DNA of 64,000 bases from Rhodobacter sp. 24-YEA-8 (GTDB lineage Bacteria; Pseudomonadota; Alphaproteobacteria; Rhodobacterales; Rhodobacteraceae): the NCBI RefSeq assembly GCF_900105075.1, contig NZ_FNSK01000001.1, positions 316,001 to 380,000 of the forward strand, given 5' to 3'. Position numbers and translations under genes: made by a program. Shown piece by piece: positions 16,857 through 25,274 of the stretch. Each line of letters opens with the position of its first letter. Within the stretch, counting starts at the first letter, position 1. The notes under the pieces were generated by a model. It saw only the letters and a list, made by a program, of their open reading frames with translations, did not search any database and was not told where the DNA came from.

Positions 16857-18681
16857 TGTCGCCACCGGCATCGGGCGCGTCGGCAGTGCCGTTTTCCGGG
16901 GCGGGTGCCGCTGCCGGAGCGGGGGAGGCAGTAGGAGAGGCGGGACGCGCCGGGGGGCGGGCAGCCTCTTCCGCCATGACCGCATCGAGGCCGATATCCA
17001 GCTTGCGCCGGATGCGGATTGCATCGGCGGCATCCGGCCCGTAAGACAGTGCCCGGTGCCATTGGAATTCCGCTTCGCGCTTGCGGCCGTTCATCCAGTA
17101 GATATCGCCCAGGTGATCGGTGATCTCGGGCTCAAGGGGTTCCAGCAGCGAGGCCTGTTCAATCGGCTGCAATGCCTCCTGATAGCGGCCGAGCATGAAA
17201 TAGGCCCAGGCGAGACTGTCAAGGATCATGCCCGAATCGGGCGCACCGGCCACGGCCTGTTTGATCATAGCCAGCGCTTCATCAAGGTCCTGGCGCCGTT
17301 CCAGCAGGCTGTAGCCGAGATAATTGAGCACTTCCGGCTGGCCCGGATTGATGCGCAGCGCCTCGCGGAAATCGAGATCGGCGCCGGTATGGAGGTTCTG
17401 ACGTTCCCGCATCGCCCCCCGGCTGAAATAGAGCAGCCAGGCCGCGCGCGGGGGCGGATCGGGCAGAAGGCCGATTGCCACGCTGTAAGCCGCCTCTGAT
17501 TCGGCCCAGCGTTGTTCATTGCGCAGCATGTCGCCAAGCGCGACCTGGACCACCAGCAGCTTGCCATGGCTGCGGGTCAGCTGTTTCAGCACTTCGATCG
17601 CCGCCTCTTTGCGACCGGCGGAATAAAGCGCATTGGCGCGGCCGAGCTGGGCATCATACCAGGACGGGTGTTCGGGCGAGAATTCATCATAGGCTGCTTC
17701 AGCCAGATCGTATTCGCCCATCTGGTCGAGCATCGCAGCCCCGAGCAGGATCGCATCGTCATGATCGGGTTTCAGCGCCACGGCGATGCGGCAATTCAGC
17801 TGGACAAAAGCGGGCTCGGCCTCGCCGCTGAGCAGGGTGGCCAGCGACCAGAAAACCTCGGCCATGCCCTCGCGCGCGTCTTTCACGGTGTCAAAGGGGA
17901 TGGTCTCGCCTGCGACAAGCCGGGCGCGCAACACCTCGGCCAGGGGCTCGGGCGTGGTGCCCCAGGTCTTGTCGATCAGCGCGATGGCGTCGTCATTGCG
18001 TTCAAGCTGCGACAGGATCTGCACATGCGCCAGCACCCCGCGCCGGTTCAGCCCCAGACCGGGTGCCGACAGCGCCTTGTCGGCGCCCTCGAAATCGCCT
18101 GCCAGTGCGAGCGCCAGTGCTTTGTGATAGATGCCATGCGCCTCGAGCCCGCGGCGTTCGGCAATCTCGTCAAATTCGCCCAGAGCCTCGGTCATGCGGC
18201 CCTGACCGATATCGGCCCAGGCGCGGGCAAGTCCATCGACCAGCGGGCCAATCGATTTCCCGTCATCCAGCGCCGATCTGATGGCGGCGAAATCGCTGTT
18301 CAGACCAGCCTGGCTGATCTGCGCCAGATCGGCGAGCTGGGCGGGCTGGTCGCCCTCTTGCATAAGGGCGTGGCGATGTTCGGCGATGCTCGCCGCATCG
18401 GCGATCTTGCCAAGGCTGAGCAGGGCGAAGATCGAGCCGTCCATCAGCAGCCGGTTGTCAGGGTCAACGCTGAGCGCCTGGGTGAACCAGGCGGAGGCGG
18501 AGCGGAAATCACCGGCGGTTTCGGCATTGCGGGCGGCAAGGAAAGCGCCTGAATCGACGGGAGTTTCGGTCGTGACATCAGCGGGTTGCGCTGCGGCAGA
18601 GGCCTCTTGCGCGACCACCGGTGAAAGCCCCGAAAGGCTGAGACCAAGCGCGGTGGTCAGCGTAAGGAGAGAACGGATCAT
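16816..18681 (-). CDS. Secreted/periplasmic tetratricopeptide-repeat protein
   Basis: A 621-residue protein with a signal peptide (MIRSLLTLTTALGLSLSGL, cleavage near VVAQEA) and a long series of TPR-like helical repeats, for example LNYLGYSLLERRQDLDEAL and ILDSLAWAYFMLGRYQEAL near residues 440-510, followed by HLGDIYWMNGRKREAEFQW. It ends in a Pro/Ala-rich acidic tail. Proteins of this type in Rhodobacterales are probable periplasmic scaffolds. Its last codons overlap the likely ispE start region, suggesting coupling. Confidence 0.88.
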   Translation of the reverse strand: MIRSLLTLTTALGLSLSGLSPVVAQEASAAAQPADVTTETPVDSGAFLAARNAETAGDFRSASAWFTQALSVDPDNRLLMDGSIFALLSLGKIADAASIAEHRHALMQEGDQPAQLADLAQISQAGLNSDFAAIRSALDDGKSIGPLVDGLARAWADIGQGRMTEALGEFDEIAERRGLEAHGIYHKALALALAGDFEGADKALSAPGLGLNRRGVLAHVQILSQLERNDDAIALIDKTWGTTPEPLAEVLRARLVAGETIPFDTVKDAREGMAEVFWSLATLLSGEAEPAFVQLNCRIAVALKPDHDDAILLGAAMLDQMGEYDLAEAAYDEFSPEHPSWYDAQLGRANALYSAGRKEAAIEVLKQLTRSHGKLLVVQVALGDMLRNEQRWAESEAAYSVAIGLLPDPPPRAAWLLYFSRGAMRERQNLHTGADLDFREALRINPGQPEVLNYLGYSLLERRQDLDEALAMIKQAVAGAPDSGMILDSLAWAYFMLGRYQEALQPIEQASLLEPLEPEITDHLGDIYWMNGRKREAEFQWHRALSYGPDAADAIRIRRKLDIGLDAVMAEEAARPPARPASPTASPAPAAAPAPENGTADAPDAGGDSEGSLPENAPAED

Positions 18682-19051
18682 TGCGGAATACCCCCTGGAC
18701 TGCCTCTGGCGGAGCCCGTCTGACCTGGCCCACCCCCGCCGGGCTTTTCGGACGCGCCCATGCTGGGACCGAAGCTAACGCCCCGTTTTGCAACACGCAA
18801 TGCAGGGCGGAGCGGTTCGGGGTGAGGATTGCCTGTCATAGTGGGCTGGCGGGTGAACTCTTCGTGAAACGGTGTTCACGCCATGAGCCGGAAAAAAGAA
18901 ACCGACTGCCAGGAATTACACCACAGCCTTGCAGGAGGTCCGCATCATGACGGCCCTGTTGTGCAGGCGAGGCTCTTTACAAGTCTGTGCGGCGGATAAG
19001 GGGCGGCGGTCAGGCGAGGATTTCGGCTTCGCTGACCGCAGCCCCCGGTCC
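18682..19051. other. Intergenic region, TPR gene to ETF-QO
   Basis: This 370-bp stretch lies upstream of the TPR gene and downstream of ETF-QO, both leftward. It should hold the TPR promoter. I see a good ribosome site and ATG (GGAGG, ATG at 18947) opening a plus-strand frame, but that frame runs antisense through ETF-QO and does not look like a protein. A short imperfect dyad, GTGAAACGGTGTTCAC, lies near 18862-18877. Nothing else is recognisable. Confidence 0.5.
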
Positions 19052-20716
19052 TTACATATTCGGATAGTTCGGCCCGCCCCCGCCCATCGGCGTGGTCCAG
19101 TTGATGTTTTGCGACGGGTCTTTGATGTCGCAGGTTTTGCAATGGACGCAGTTCTGGAAGTTGATGCGGAAGCTGGCATCCTGGCCTTCGCCCAGCACCT
19201 CATAGACGCCGGCCGGGCAGTAGCGCTGCGCGGGCTCGTCATATTCGGGCAGGTTGACGCGGATCGGTACCGAAGGATCTTTCAGCCGCAGATGGGCGGG
19301 CTGGTTCTCGTCATGGTTGGTGAAGCTGTAGGACACATTGGTCAGCCGGTCAAAGGAGAGAACGCCATCCGGTTTCGGATAGTCGATCTTTTTGTAATCC
19401 TTGGCTTTCCCGGTCGAATCCGCATCGTTCTTGCCATGTTTCAGCGTTCCGAACAGCGAGAAGCCGAGCGTGTTGGTCCACATATCAAGCCCGCCGAGGG
19501 TGAGCGAGGCCTTGAGACCCCATTTCGACCACATCGGTTTGACATTGCGGACCTTTTTCAGATCCTTCCCGATGGCGCCGGCCCGCACCTCGGTTTCGTA
19601 ATCGGTCAGCTCATCGCCCTGGCGTCCCGCGCTGATCGCCGCATAAGCGGCCTCTGCGGCGGCTTTGCCTGAGAGCATCGCGTTATGGTTGCCCTTGATG
19701 CGCGGCACATTGACGAGACCGGCCGAGCAGCCCAGCAGCGCCACGCCCGGCGCCACCATTTTCGGGATCGACTGGAAGCCACCTTCCGAGATCGCCCGCG
19801 CGCCGTAAGCCACGCGTTTGCCGCCTTTCAGCAGTTCCGCCACCATCGGGTGATGCTTGAAACGCTGGAATTCCATGTAAGGGTAAAGGTGGGGGTTCTT
19901 GTAGTTCAGGTGAACCACGAAACCGACATAGACCTGATTGTTTTCAAGATGGTAGATGAAGGAGCCACCGCCCGCATTGCCACCCAGCGGCCAGCCCATC
20001 GTATGGGTGACGGTGCCCTCGCGGTGCTTTTCGGGGTCAATCTCCCAGATCTCTTTCATGCCGAGACCGAATTTCTGCGGGCAATGGCCCTGCGAGAGGT
20101 CGAACTTCTGGATCACCTCTTTCGCGAGGCTGCCGCGCACGCCTTCCGAGAGGAAGACATATTTGCCGCGCAGCTCCATCCCGGGCTCATAGGCAGGGCC
20201 GGGAAGGGCGGTTTCAGGGTCAAGGCCGAATTCACCGGCAACGACGCCGGCGACCCTCTTGCCATCTTCGGACCAGACCAGCTGCGAGCAGGCCATGCCG
20301 GGGAAAATTTCGACGCCGAGACCCTCGGCCACACCCGCCATCCAGCGGCAGACATTCGCCATCGAGACGATGTAATTGCCGTGATTGTTCATCAGAGGCG
20401 GCATCGGGAAATTCGGGATGCGGATCTTGCCGGCCGGGCCGAGGATATAGAAATTATCCTCTTTCACCGGCACCCTGACCGGTGCATCCATCTCGCGCCA
20501 GTCGGGCAGCAGGGCATCGAGACCGGCGGGATCCAGCACCGCGCCTGAGAGAATATGCGCGCCGACTTCAGAGCCTTTTTCCAGCACGACCACGCTCAGA
20601 TCGGGGTCAAGCTGTTTGAGACGGATCGCCGCCGAAAGACCCGAAGGCCCTGCGCCCACGATCACAACGTCATATTCCATCGACTCGCGGGTGATCGCTG
20701 TGTTGGGATCGGTCAT
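19052..20716 (-). CDS. etfD: Electron transfer flavoprotein-ubiquinone oxidoreductase
   Basis: About 554 residues. It carries electrons from ETF (reduced by acyl-CoA and other dehydrogenases) to ubiquinone at the inner membrane. It shows the FAD dinucleotide fold YDVVIVGAGPSGLSAA near the start, GAHILSGAVLDP, the quinone-region SEGGFQSIPKMVAPG, and the C-terminal 4Fe-4S cysteines (RYCPAGVYE, NCVHCKTCDIKDP). Length and ending (GGGGPNYPNM) match the family. The start at 20716 (MTDPNTAI) has AAGGAG upstream at a rather long spacing. Confidence 0.96.
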   Translation of the reverse strand: MTDPNTAITRESMEYDVVIVGAGPSGLSAAIRLKQLDPDLSVVVLEKGSEVGAHILSGAVLDPAGLDALLPDWREMDAPVRVPVKEDNFYILGPAGKIRIPNFPMPPLMNNHGNYIVSMANVCRWMAGVAEGLGVEIFPGMACSQLVWSEDGKRVAGVVAGEFGLDPETALPGPAYEPGMELRGKYVFLSEGVRGSLAKEVIQKFDLSQGHCPQKFGLGMKEIWEIDPEKHREGTVTHTMGWPLGGNAGGGSFIYHLENNQVYVGFVVHLNYKNPHLYPYMEFQRFKHHPMVAELLKGGKRVAYGARAISEGGFQSIPKMVAPGVALLGCSAGLVNVPRIKGNHNAMLSGKAAAEAAYAAISAGRQGDELTDYETEVRAGAIGKDLKKVRNVKPMWSKWGLKASLTLGGLDMWTNTLGFSLFGTLKHGKNDADSTGKAKDYKKIDYPKPDGVLSFDRLTNVSYSFTNHDENQPAHLRLKDPSVPIRVNLPEYDEPAQRYCPAGVYEVLGEGQDASFRINFQNCVHCKTCDIKDPSQNINWTTPMGGGGPNYPNM

Positions 20717-21032
20717 CGGCTTTTTTCTCGCTCCTTGCTGCGGTCTGACGGCGCCGCAAATTCTGGCTGGGAAGTCCTGTTGGGCCCCGATTGGCCGGGC
20801 GTCTCGTGATTGCCCTATGGGCAGGCGCGCGTCAACCATGCTGCAGCATCATCCCATAGGGGCGCAGCCCGCGGCACTATTCTTGCCGTTAAGCGACAGG
20901 ACGCGCATGCAGCACGCCATGGCCCTTGCTTTTTCTTTGCCCATCGGGTGAGGTTGCCGGAACACGAGGCGCGAAGTCATGACCCGGGTGACCGGTTCGT
21001 GGCTTCTGTTTTTTTAAAGTGACGACAGCGAT
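20717..21032. other. Divergent promoter region, ETF-QO / greA
   Basis: A 316-bp gap between two divergent genes. It must carry both promoters, but I cannot place -35/-10 boxes with confidence. It contains a small stem GCCC-TAT-GGGC (20812-20822), a partial repeat CCCATAGGGG (20853-20862), and a 14-codon frame (MQHAMALAFSLPIG, from 20908) without a good ribosome site. A T7 run precedes greA. Confidence 0.5.
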
Positions 21033-21503
21033 ATGGAAAAAATTCCGGTTACGAGGCGCGGCTTTGAAGTGCTGGATGCGGAACTGCGGCAGTTGAAAAG
21101 CGAGGCGCGTCCCGCGATCATCCGCGACATTGCCGAGGCCCGGGCGCATGGCGACCTTTCGGAAAACGCCGAATATCATGCGGCGCGTGAAAAACAGGGC
21201 TTTATCGAGGGCCGGATCAAGGAACTCGAAGGCATCATTTCGCTTGCCGATGTGATCGACCCGACTTCGCTGTCGGGCGCGATCAAATTCGGGGCGACGG
21301 TCACCGTGGTCGATGAAGACAGCGATGAGGAAAAGACCTGGCAGATCGTCGGCGAGGTCGAAGCCAATATCGAGCTCGGGCTTTTGAACATCCGGTCCCC
21401 GATTGCGCGCGCGCTGATCGGCAAGGAAGAGGGCGACAGCGTTGATGTCACCACTCCGGGCGGGCAGAAAAGTTACGAAATCCTGTCGGTGCGCTATATC
21501 TGA
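21033..21503 (+). CDS. greA: Transcription elongation factor GreA
   Basis: A 156-residue GreA, which rescues backtracked RNA polymerase by stimulating transcript cleavage. The coiled-coil N-terminal domain carries the acidic tip and signature ([17 protein letters not shown]), and the C-terminal FKBP-like domain ends [17 protein letters not shown]. Length is standard. A two-helix membrane protein follows 12 bp later and is probably co-transcribed. Confidence 0.96.
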   Translation: MEKIPVTRRGFEVLDAELRQLKSEARPAIIRDIAEARAHGDLSENAEYHAAREKQGFIEGRIKELEGIISLADVIDPTSLSGAIKFGATVTVVDEDSDEEKTWQIVGEVEANIELGLLNIRSPIARALIGKEEGDSVDVTTPGGQKSYEILSVRYI

Positions 21504-21515
21504 GCCGGAGCCGCC

Positions 21516-22547
21516 ATGGCGAAAGATCCTGAGGACATGCCCGAGGATATGAATGCAACAAAGTCGTGGGCGGGGGCCCTCGGCGGCTCGCCGGTGACCG
21601 GGATCGCCGCCGGGGTGATGTCGGGGATCTGGGTTGTGGCGGTGCTGGCCTGGGTCTTCACCGTGCCCGAAGGCGCCGAATCGCGGGTGCCAGGCCTTGT
21701 GATGACCCTCTTGATTCTGTTTCTGCCGCTGGCCCTGATCTGGGTCGCGGTGGTGACATTGCGGCTGGTCGCCGATCTGCGCTCTGAAGCGGCCAGCCTG
21801 AAAGCCGCCATTGACGGCATGCGGGGCTCTTTCCTCGAGGCGCGCCAGGAGATCCGCAGCGTGATCACCCGCCCCGAGGCGCCGGTTGCGGCTGCGCCAA
21901 TGGCAGAGCCTGCGGGAAGTGCGATGGCCGGACCCGCCAGTTTCTCGTCGCGCCGCGATCAGTCGCTTTCGGTGCCTTCGGCAGATCGCAAGGTCGCGCT
22001 GACGCCGGCACGCCCGGAACCCGAGGCCGAACAGCCGGCCCTCGCACTTGGCACGCCGGGCGATATGGCGCGCCAGCCGCTCTCGATCGAAGATTTCATC
22101 ACGGCTCTGCAATTCCCCGAAAGCCCCGATGACAAGGCCGGTTTCCGCGCCCTGCGCCTTGCGCTTGAGGATCGCGAGGTCGCGAAGCTGATCCGCGCGG
22201 CCCAGGATGTGCTGACGCTTCTGAGCCAGGAGGGCATCTATATGGATGACCTGCGGCCCGAGCTTTGCCATCCCGATATCTGGCGCCGCTTCTCGGCCGG
22301 CGAACGCGGGCGCGGCATTGCGGCGATCGGCGGCATCCGGGATCGCTCGTCGCTGGCACTGGCTGCCGGACGACTGCGCGAGGACACGATTTTCCGCGAT
22401 GCGTCGCATCATTTCCTGCGCACCTTTGACCGGGTCTTCCAGGTGTTTGAACAAAATGCCAGCGATAATGAGCTGATCCATTTCGCCGATACCCGTACCG
22501 CGCGCGCTTTCATGGTACTGGGACGTGTGGCCGGGGTCTTCGACTGA
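21516..22547 (+). CDS. Conserved membrane protein of unknown function downstream of greA
   Basis: A 343-residue protein I cannot assign to a named family. Residues about 27-50 (GIAAGVMSGIWVVAVLAWVF) and 60-84 (VMTLLILFLPLALIWVAVVT) are membrane helices. A helical, possibly coiled-coil segment follows (LRSEAASLKAAIDGMRG), then a Pro/Ala-rich linker, and a soluble C-terminal domain of about 150 residues with the ordered blocks SIEDFITALQFPESPDDKAG, VLTLLSQEGIYMDDL and HPDIWRRFSAGERGRGIA. It ends in a domain rich in acidic and aromatic residues. The tight link with greA suggests a shared transcript, not a shared function. Confidence 0.8.
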   Translation: MAKDPEDMPEDMNATKSWAGALGGSPVTGIAAGVMSGIWVVAVLAWVFTVPEGAESRVPGLVMTLLILFLPLALIWVAVVTLRLVADLRSEAASLKAAIDGMRGSFLEARQEIRSVITRPEAPVAAAPMAEPAGSAMAGPASFSSRRDQSLSVPSADRKVALTPARPEPEAEQPALALGTPGDMARQPLSIEDFITALQFPESPDDKAGFRALRLALEDREVAKLIRAAQDVLTLLSQEGIYMDDLRPELCHPDIWRRFSAGERGRGIAAIGGIRDRSSLALAAGRLREDTIFRDASHHFLRTFDRVFQVFEQNASDNELIHFADTRTARAFMVLGRVAGVFD

Positions 22548-22564
22548 TCACCCGGGCGCGGGGC

Positions 22565-23176
22565 CTAATCCGCAGGGAAATCGTCGAGCTGCCGCACCAT
22601 GGTCGTTGCGGCGGCAAAGCCAAAGGCAAAGCGCAAAAGACCAAGCTGATCAGTATGGGTCGCTGTAAAGCCCTCGCGCTCGTAAAGGGCGCGGGCGCGG
22701 GGATTGCCCTCGATCACCTCAAGGCGCACGGAAGGGTAGCCCCGCCGCTTTGCCTCGCGACACAAAGTGGTGATCAGGGCGGTACCGACACCCAGACCGC
22801 GTGCCTGTGACGCCACGGCGATTCCATCGATCAGGAAGCGCTCGTTATCGACCTCATGGCTCAGGAGCCGCAACAGACCTGCGCGCCAGGCCGATCCGAA
22901 CATGCCGTAAACCCGCCGCAGATCGCGCCTGGTGCCGCCCGAAAAGCTGCCCTGCACCGATTTGAACCCGGCAAGCCCGATCAGCCGGCCGGTATCGTCT
23001 TGCGCGGAAAAGCAGTGATCGGGCCTGAGCCCGCGTGTCAGGAAAGCCAGCGCCCGGTCGTCAGGTCCCATGACGCGGCCGAGTTTGGCACCGAAAGCCT
23101 CCCAATAGATGCAGGCGGCCTCGTCGCGCTGGTCCATGGGAAAGCCGCGCCGGATGGAAAAGCTCTCAGGGCGCAA
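22565..23176 (-). CDS. GNAT family N-acetyltransferase
   Basis: A 203-residue acetyltransferase: EAACIYWEAFGAKLGRVMGP, CFSAQDDTGRLIGLAGFKS, the acetyl-CoA motif GIAVASQARGLGVGTALI, and EVIEGNPRARALYEREGFTA. The start used is a TTG at 23176 that overlaps the mobB stop by 11 bp and keeps the first strand (SFSIRRGF); an ATG at 23137 would delete it. It is the third gene of a leftward mobA-mobB-GNAT unit. The substrate is unknown. Confidence 0.87.
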   Translation of the reverse strand: MRPESFSIRRGFPMDQRDEAACIYWEAFGAKLGRVMGPDDRALAFLTRGLRPDHCFSAQDDTGRLIGLAGFKSVQGSFSGGTRRDLRRVYGMFGSAWRAGLLRLLSHEVDNERFLIDGIAVASQARGLGVGTALITTLCREAKRRGYPSVRLEVIEGNPRARALYEREGFTATHTDQLGLLRFAFGFAAATTMVRQLDDFPAD

Positions 23177-23666
23177 GCCCGGAATCCTTCAGGATAAACG
23201 TGGCAATTGCCTCTGCGTCATTCAGGTCGAGCACCGGCACGCTCAGCCCGTTCAGCGCGGCGTCTGAGGCCACCGCACGCACCAGCGGATCGCCGGGCTG
23301 GATCATCGGGCGGTCGGCCACGCCCGCGCGCCAGACTTCGATCTTCGGATGGGTATCGCGCTTGTACCCTTCGACCAGCACCAGATCGACCGGGGCGAGG
23401 CGGGCCAGCACCTCTGTCAGTTCCGGTTCGGGGCCGCGATGTTCGCGCAGGATGGCGAAGCGTTTCGCAGAGGCCAGCACGACTTCCTGCGCGCCGGCTT
23501 CGCGGTGGCGCCAGGTGTCCTTGCCGGGCTGGTCGAGATCGACATCATGATGCACATGTTTGACCGTCGAGACCGACAATCCACGCTGTGTCAGGGTGGC
23601 GACCAGGCGCTCCATCAGCGTGGTTTTGCCGCTGTTTTGCCAGCCGATCACACCATAGATCTTCAT
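23166..23666 (-). CDS. mobB: Molybdopterin-guanine dinucleotide biosynthesis adaptor MobB
   Basis: A 166-residue P-loop GTP-binding protein that works with MobA in forming the bis-MGD cofactor. It begins MKIYGVIGWQNSGKTTLMER (Walker A), then GLSVSTVKHVHHDVDLDQPG and DLVLVEGYKRDTHPKIEVWR, all typical of MobB. Its ATG overlaps the mobA stop (ATGA, 4 bp). Confidence 0.95.
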   Translation of the reverse strand: MKIYGVIGWQNSGKTTLMERLVATLTQRGLSVSTVKHVHHDVDLDQPGKDTWRHREAGAQEVVLASAKRFAILREHRGPEPELTEVLARLAPVDLVLVEGYKRDTHPKIEVWRAGVADRPMIQPGDPLVRAVASDAALNGLSVPVLDLNDAEAIATFILKDSGLAP

Positions 23667-24259
23667 ACGGGGCGGCCTTCACTGCGGATATTGGCGCGGG
23701 CGAGGTCTTCGGGCGTGTTGAGATTGTCGAAGGCACCCGTATCGGGGAAATCGACGGGGCAGGCGCCATGGTGCGCCGCGAAATCGGCGATTTTCGGTTT
23801 CGCGCCCGAGGCGAGGAAACCGGCCAGCGCATCCGCGAGTGTGACCGGCCAGATTGCTGTCGCATTGTGGTCGCGCCCACCGGCCCGGGCAAATCCCGGC
23901 CCCGGCAGCGCGGTGGCAAGGCGTGTGATCAGATTATCCGGCAGGAAAGGCGCATCAACCGGGACAGAGATCAGCGCGGTGGCGCCTGCCGTCTTTGCCG
24001 CGCGCAACCCGGCAAGGATCCCGGCCAGCGGCCCGAGTGACGTTTCATCGGGCAGGACCTCAAGCCCGGTAAAGGCAAAGCGCGCCGCATCGCCATTGGC
24101 CGAAATCAGCAGGCGACCGGCCTGGGGCCGCAGCCGCGCGATCACATGGGCGATCAGCGGCTGACCGGCGAGCGTCAGAAGCGCCTTATCCGCCCCGCCC
24201 ATCCGGCGCCCCTGTCCACCTGCGAGAATGACGGCAAAGAGGCTCACGCGCGAATGCAC
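23663..24259 (-). CDS. mobA: Molybdenum cofactor guanylyltransferase
   Basis: A 198-residue nucleotidyltransferase that attaches GMP to molybdopterin. The N-terminal LFAVILAGGQGRRMGGADK is the nucleotide-binding signature; LISVPVDAPFLP holds the metal-binding aspartate, and the C-terminal FDNLNTPEDLARA is the usual MobA ending. The start codon is a GTG at 24259. It is translationally coupled to mobB. Confidence 0.94.
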   Translation of the reverse strand: MHSRVSLFAVILAGGQGRRMGGADKALLTLAGQPLIAHVIARLRPQAGRLLISANGDAARFAFTGLEVLPDETSLGPLAGILAGLRAAKTAGATALISVPVDAPFLPDNLITRLATALPGPGFARAGGRDHNATAIWPVTLADALAGFLASGAKPKIADFAAHHGACPVDFPDTGAFDNLNTPEDLARANIRSEGRPV

Positions 24260-24295
24260 CTTATGCGGAAATGGAACTTTGCCGGTGCAGGCGGA

Positions 24296-24922
24296 TCAAT
24301 TGACCCGTCTGCCCTTTTTGTCGACGAGGATCACGCCATGCCCGGCACCGGGATTGTCGTTTTCTTCGGTTACGATACGGGTGGTGACGCCCGGCAGCTC
24401 TGCGAAGGACGCATCCAGCCTTTTCGGGAAGTAAGTCGAGGACACGCCCTCAAAGCCCGGAACCGAGCGCAGGATACCGGCGATCGAGCTTGCACAATGG
24501 GCCTTGGCCACTGCGCCATTCGACATGGCTTTTTGCAAGATCGCCTCGGCCACGGCGGGCGAAACCTGCAGCTTGCGCTCGATGACGTGGAACTTCTCTG
24601 TTTCAGAGTCGCGCGCATGGTAATCGAGGTAGAAATTCACCATCCGGTCGGTCATGCCGAAATGCACGTCATTGCGTTCGGGCGCGGCATCATGATGCCA
24701 GGTCCCGGCCGGATCAAACAGCACACGTTGCGAAGCATTGATCAGCAAAGCCGAATGCGATCCCGATCCGGTGCGGTCATTGATGGTGGTCAGAAGCGTG
24801 ATTTCGGTCGGCGGTCCGGCGACATAGCTGGCACGTGAGACCTGGTCGTCAGGCGCCCAGACCGGTTCTGCACAGGCCGAAAGCGTCAGCAGCACCGCGA
24901 GCGCGGCAAGAAGGCGATACAT
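24296..24922 (-). CDS. Lipoprotein with possible permuted NlpC/P60-like peptidase fold
   Basis: A 208-residue protein with a lipoprotein signal (MYRLLAALAVLLTLSAC, lipobox LSAC with Cys17). The mature part contains GSGSHSALLINASQRVLFDP, where a histidine precedes a hydrophobic strand, and later KAHCASSIAGILRSVPG, where a cysteine starts a helix. This His-before-Cys order is that of circularly permuted NlpC/P60 (YiiX/YaeF-like) proteins, but that assignment is inference; there is no database support here. A strong GGGAGAGG ribosome site precedes the ATG. It lies 36 bp upstream of mobA in the same direction. Confidence 0.75.
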   Translation of the reverse strand: MYRLLAALAVLLTLSACAEPVWAPDDQVSRASYVAGPPTEITLLTTINDRTGSGSHSALLINASQRVLFDPAGTWHHDAAPERNDVHFGMTDRMVNFYLDYHARDSETEKFHVIERKLQVSPAVAEAILQKAMSNGAVAKAHCASSIAGILRSVPGFEGVSSTYFPKRLDASFAELPGVTTRIVTEENDNPGAGHGVILVDKKGRRVN

Positions 24923-24979
24923 GTAACCTCTCCCTGCCCTGTGCCGGCCCGCAGGGGGGCCGGTTTCAGGGCGGCAAAA

Positions 24980-25129
24980 TCACGTCCGGGCGAGGCCGAG
25001 GAAAACGAGAACCACGACGCAGACAACGACAGTCCAGGTCGCGACCCTGATGAAACCGGCAAAGGTTTTTTCCTGAGTGCGGATATCCATGCTGCCATGC
25101 GTGTGATCGCCATGCTGATGATCGGCCAT
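24980..25129 (-). CDS. aa3-type cytochrome c oxidase subunit IV
   Basis: A 49-residue protein found by direct translation: a His-rich start (MADHQHGDHTHGSMDIR), then TQEKTFAGFIRVATWTVVV leading into one membrane helix that ends in LVFLGLART. This is the small one-helix subunit IV of aa3-type oxidases of Rhodobacter and Paracoccus. It is not essential for catalysis in the known enzymes. The other oxidase subunits are not in the window. It is separated by 57 bp from the downstream lipoprotein gene; GAATGAAGA before the ATG is a weak ribosome site. Confidence 0.9.
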   Translation of the reverse strand: MADHQHGDHTHGSMDIRTQEKTFAGFIRVATWTVVVCVVVLVFLGLART

Positions 25130-25274
25130 TCTTCATTCCCCGGGAACAGATGCTTTTCCGCCTGTTAGCCGATTCAGCGCCCGCTGTCACCCATCGGGCG
25201 CGGCCCGGCATGCACGAAGATGCCATGGTGATGTATCTTTCCCGCGCCAGCGCCCAGGTCTGCGGGGGAGGTGC

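Noticed and set aside
18947..19672. Plus-strand frame with a good GGAGG ribosome site and ATG at 18947
   Set aside because: It runs antisense through ETF-QO and its sequence (Arg/Gly/Asp-rich) looks like a shadow frame; the ribosome site is probably chance.
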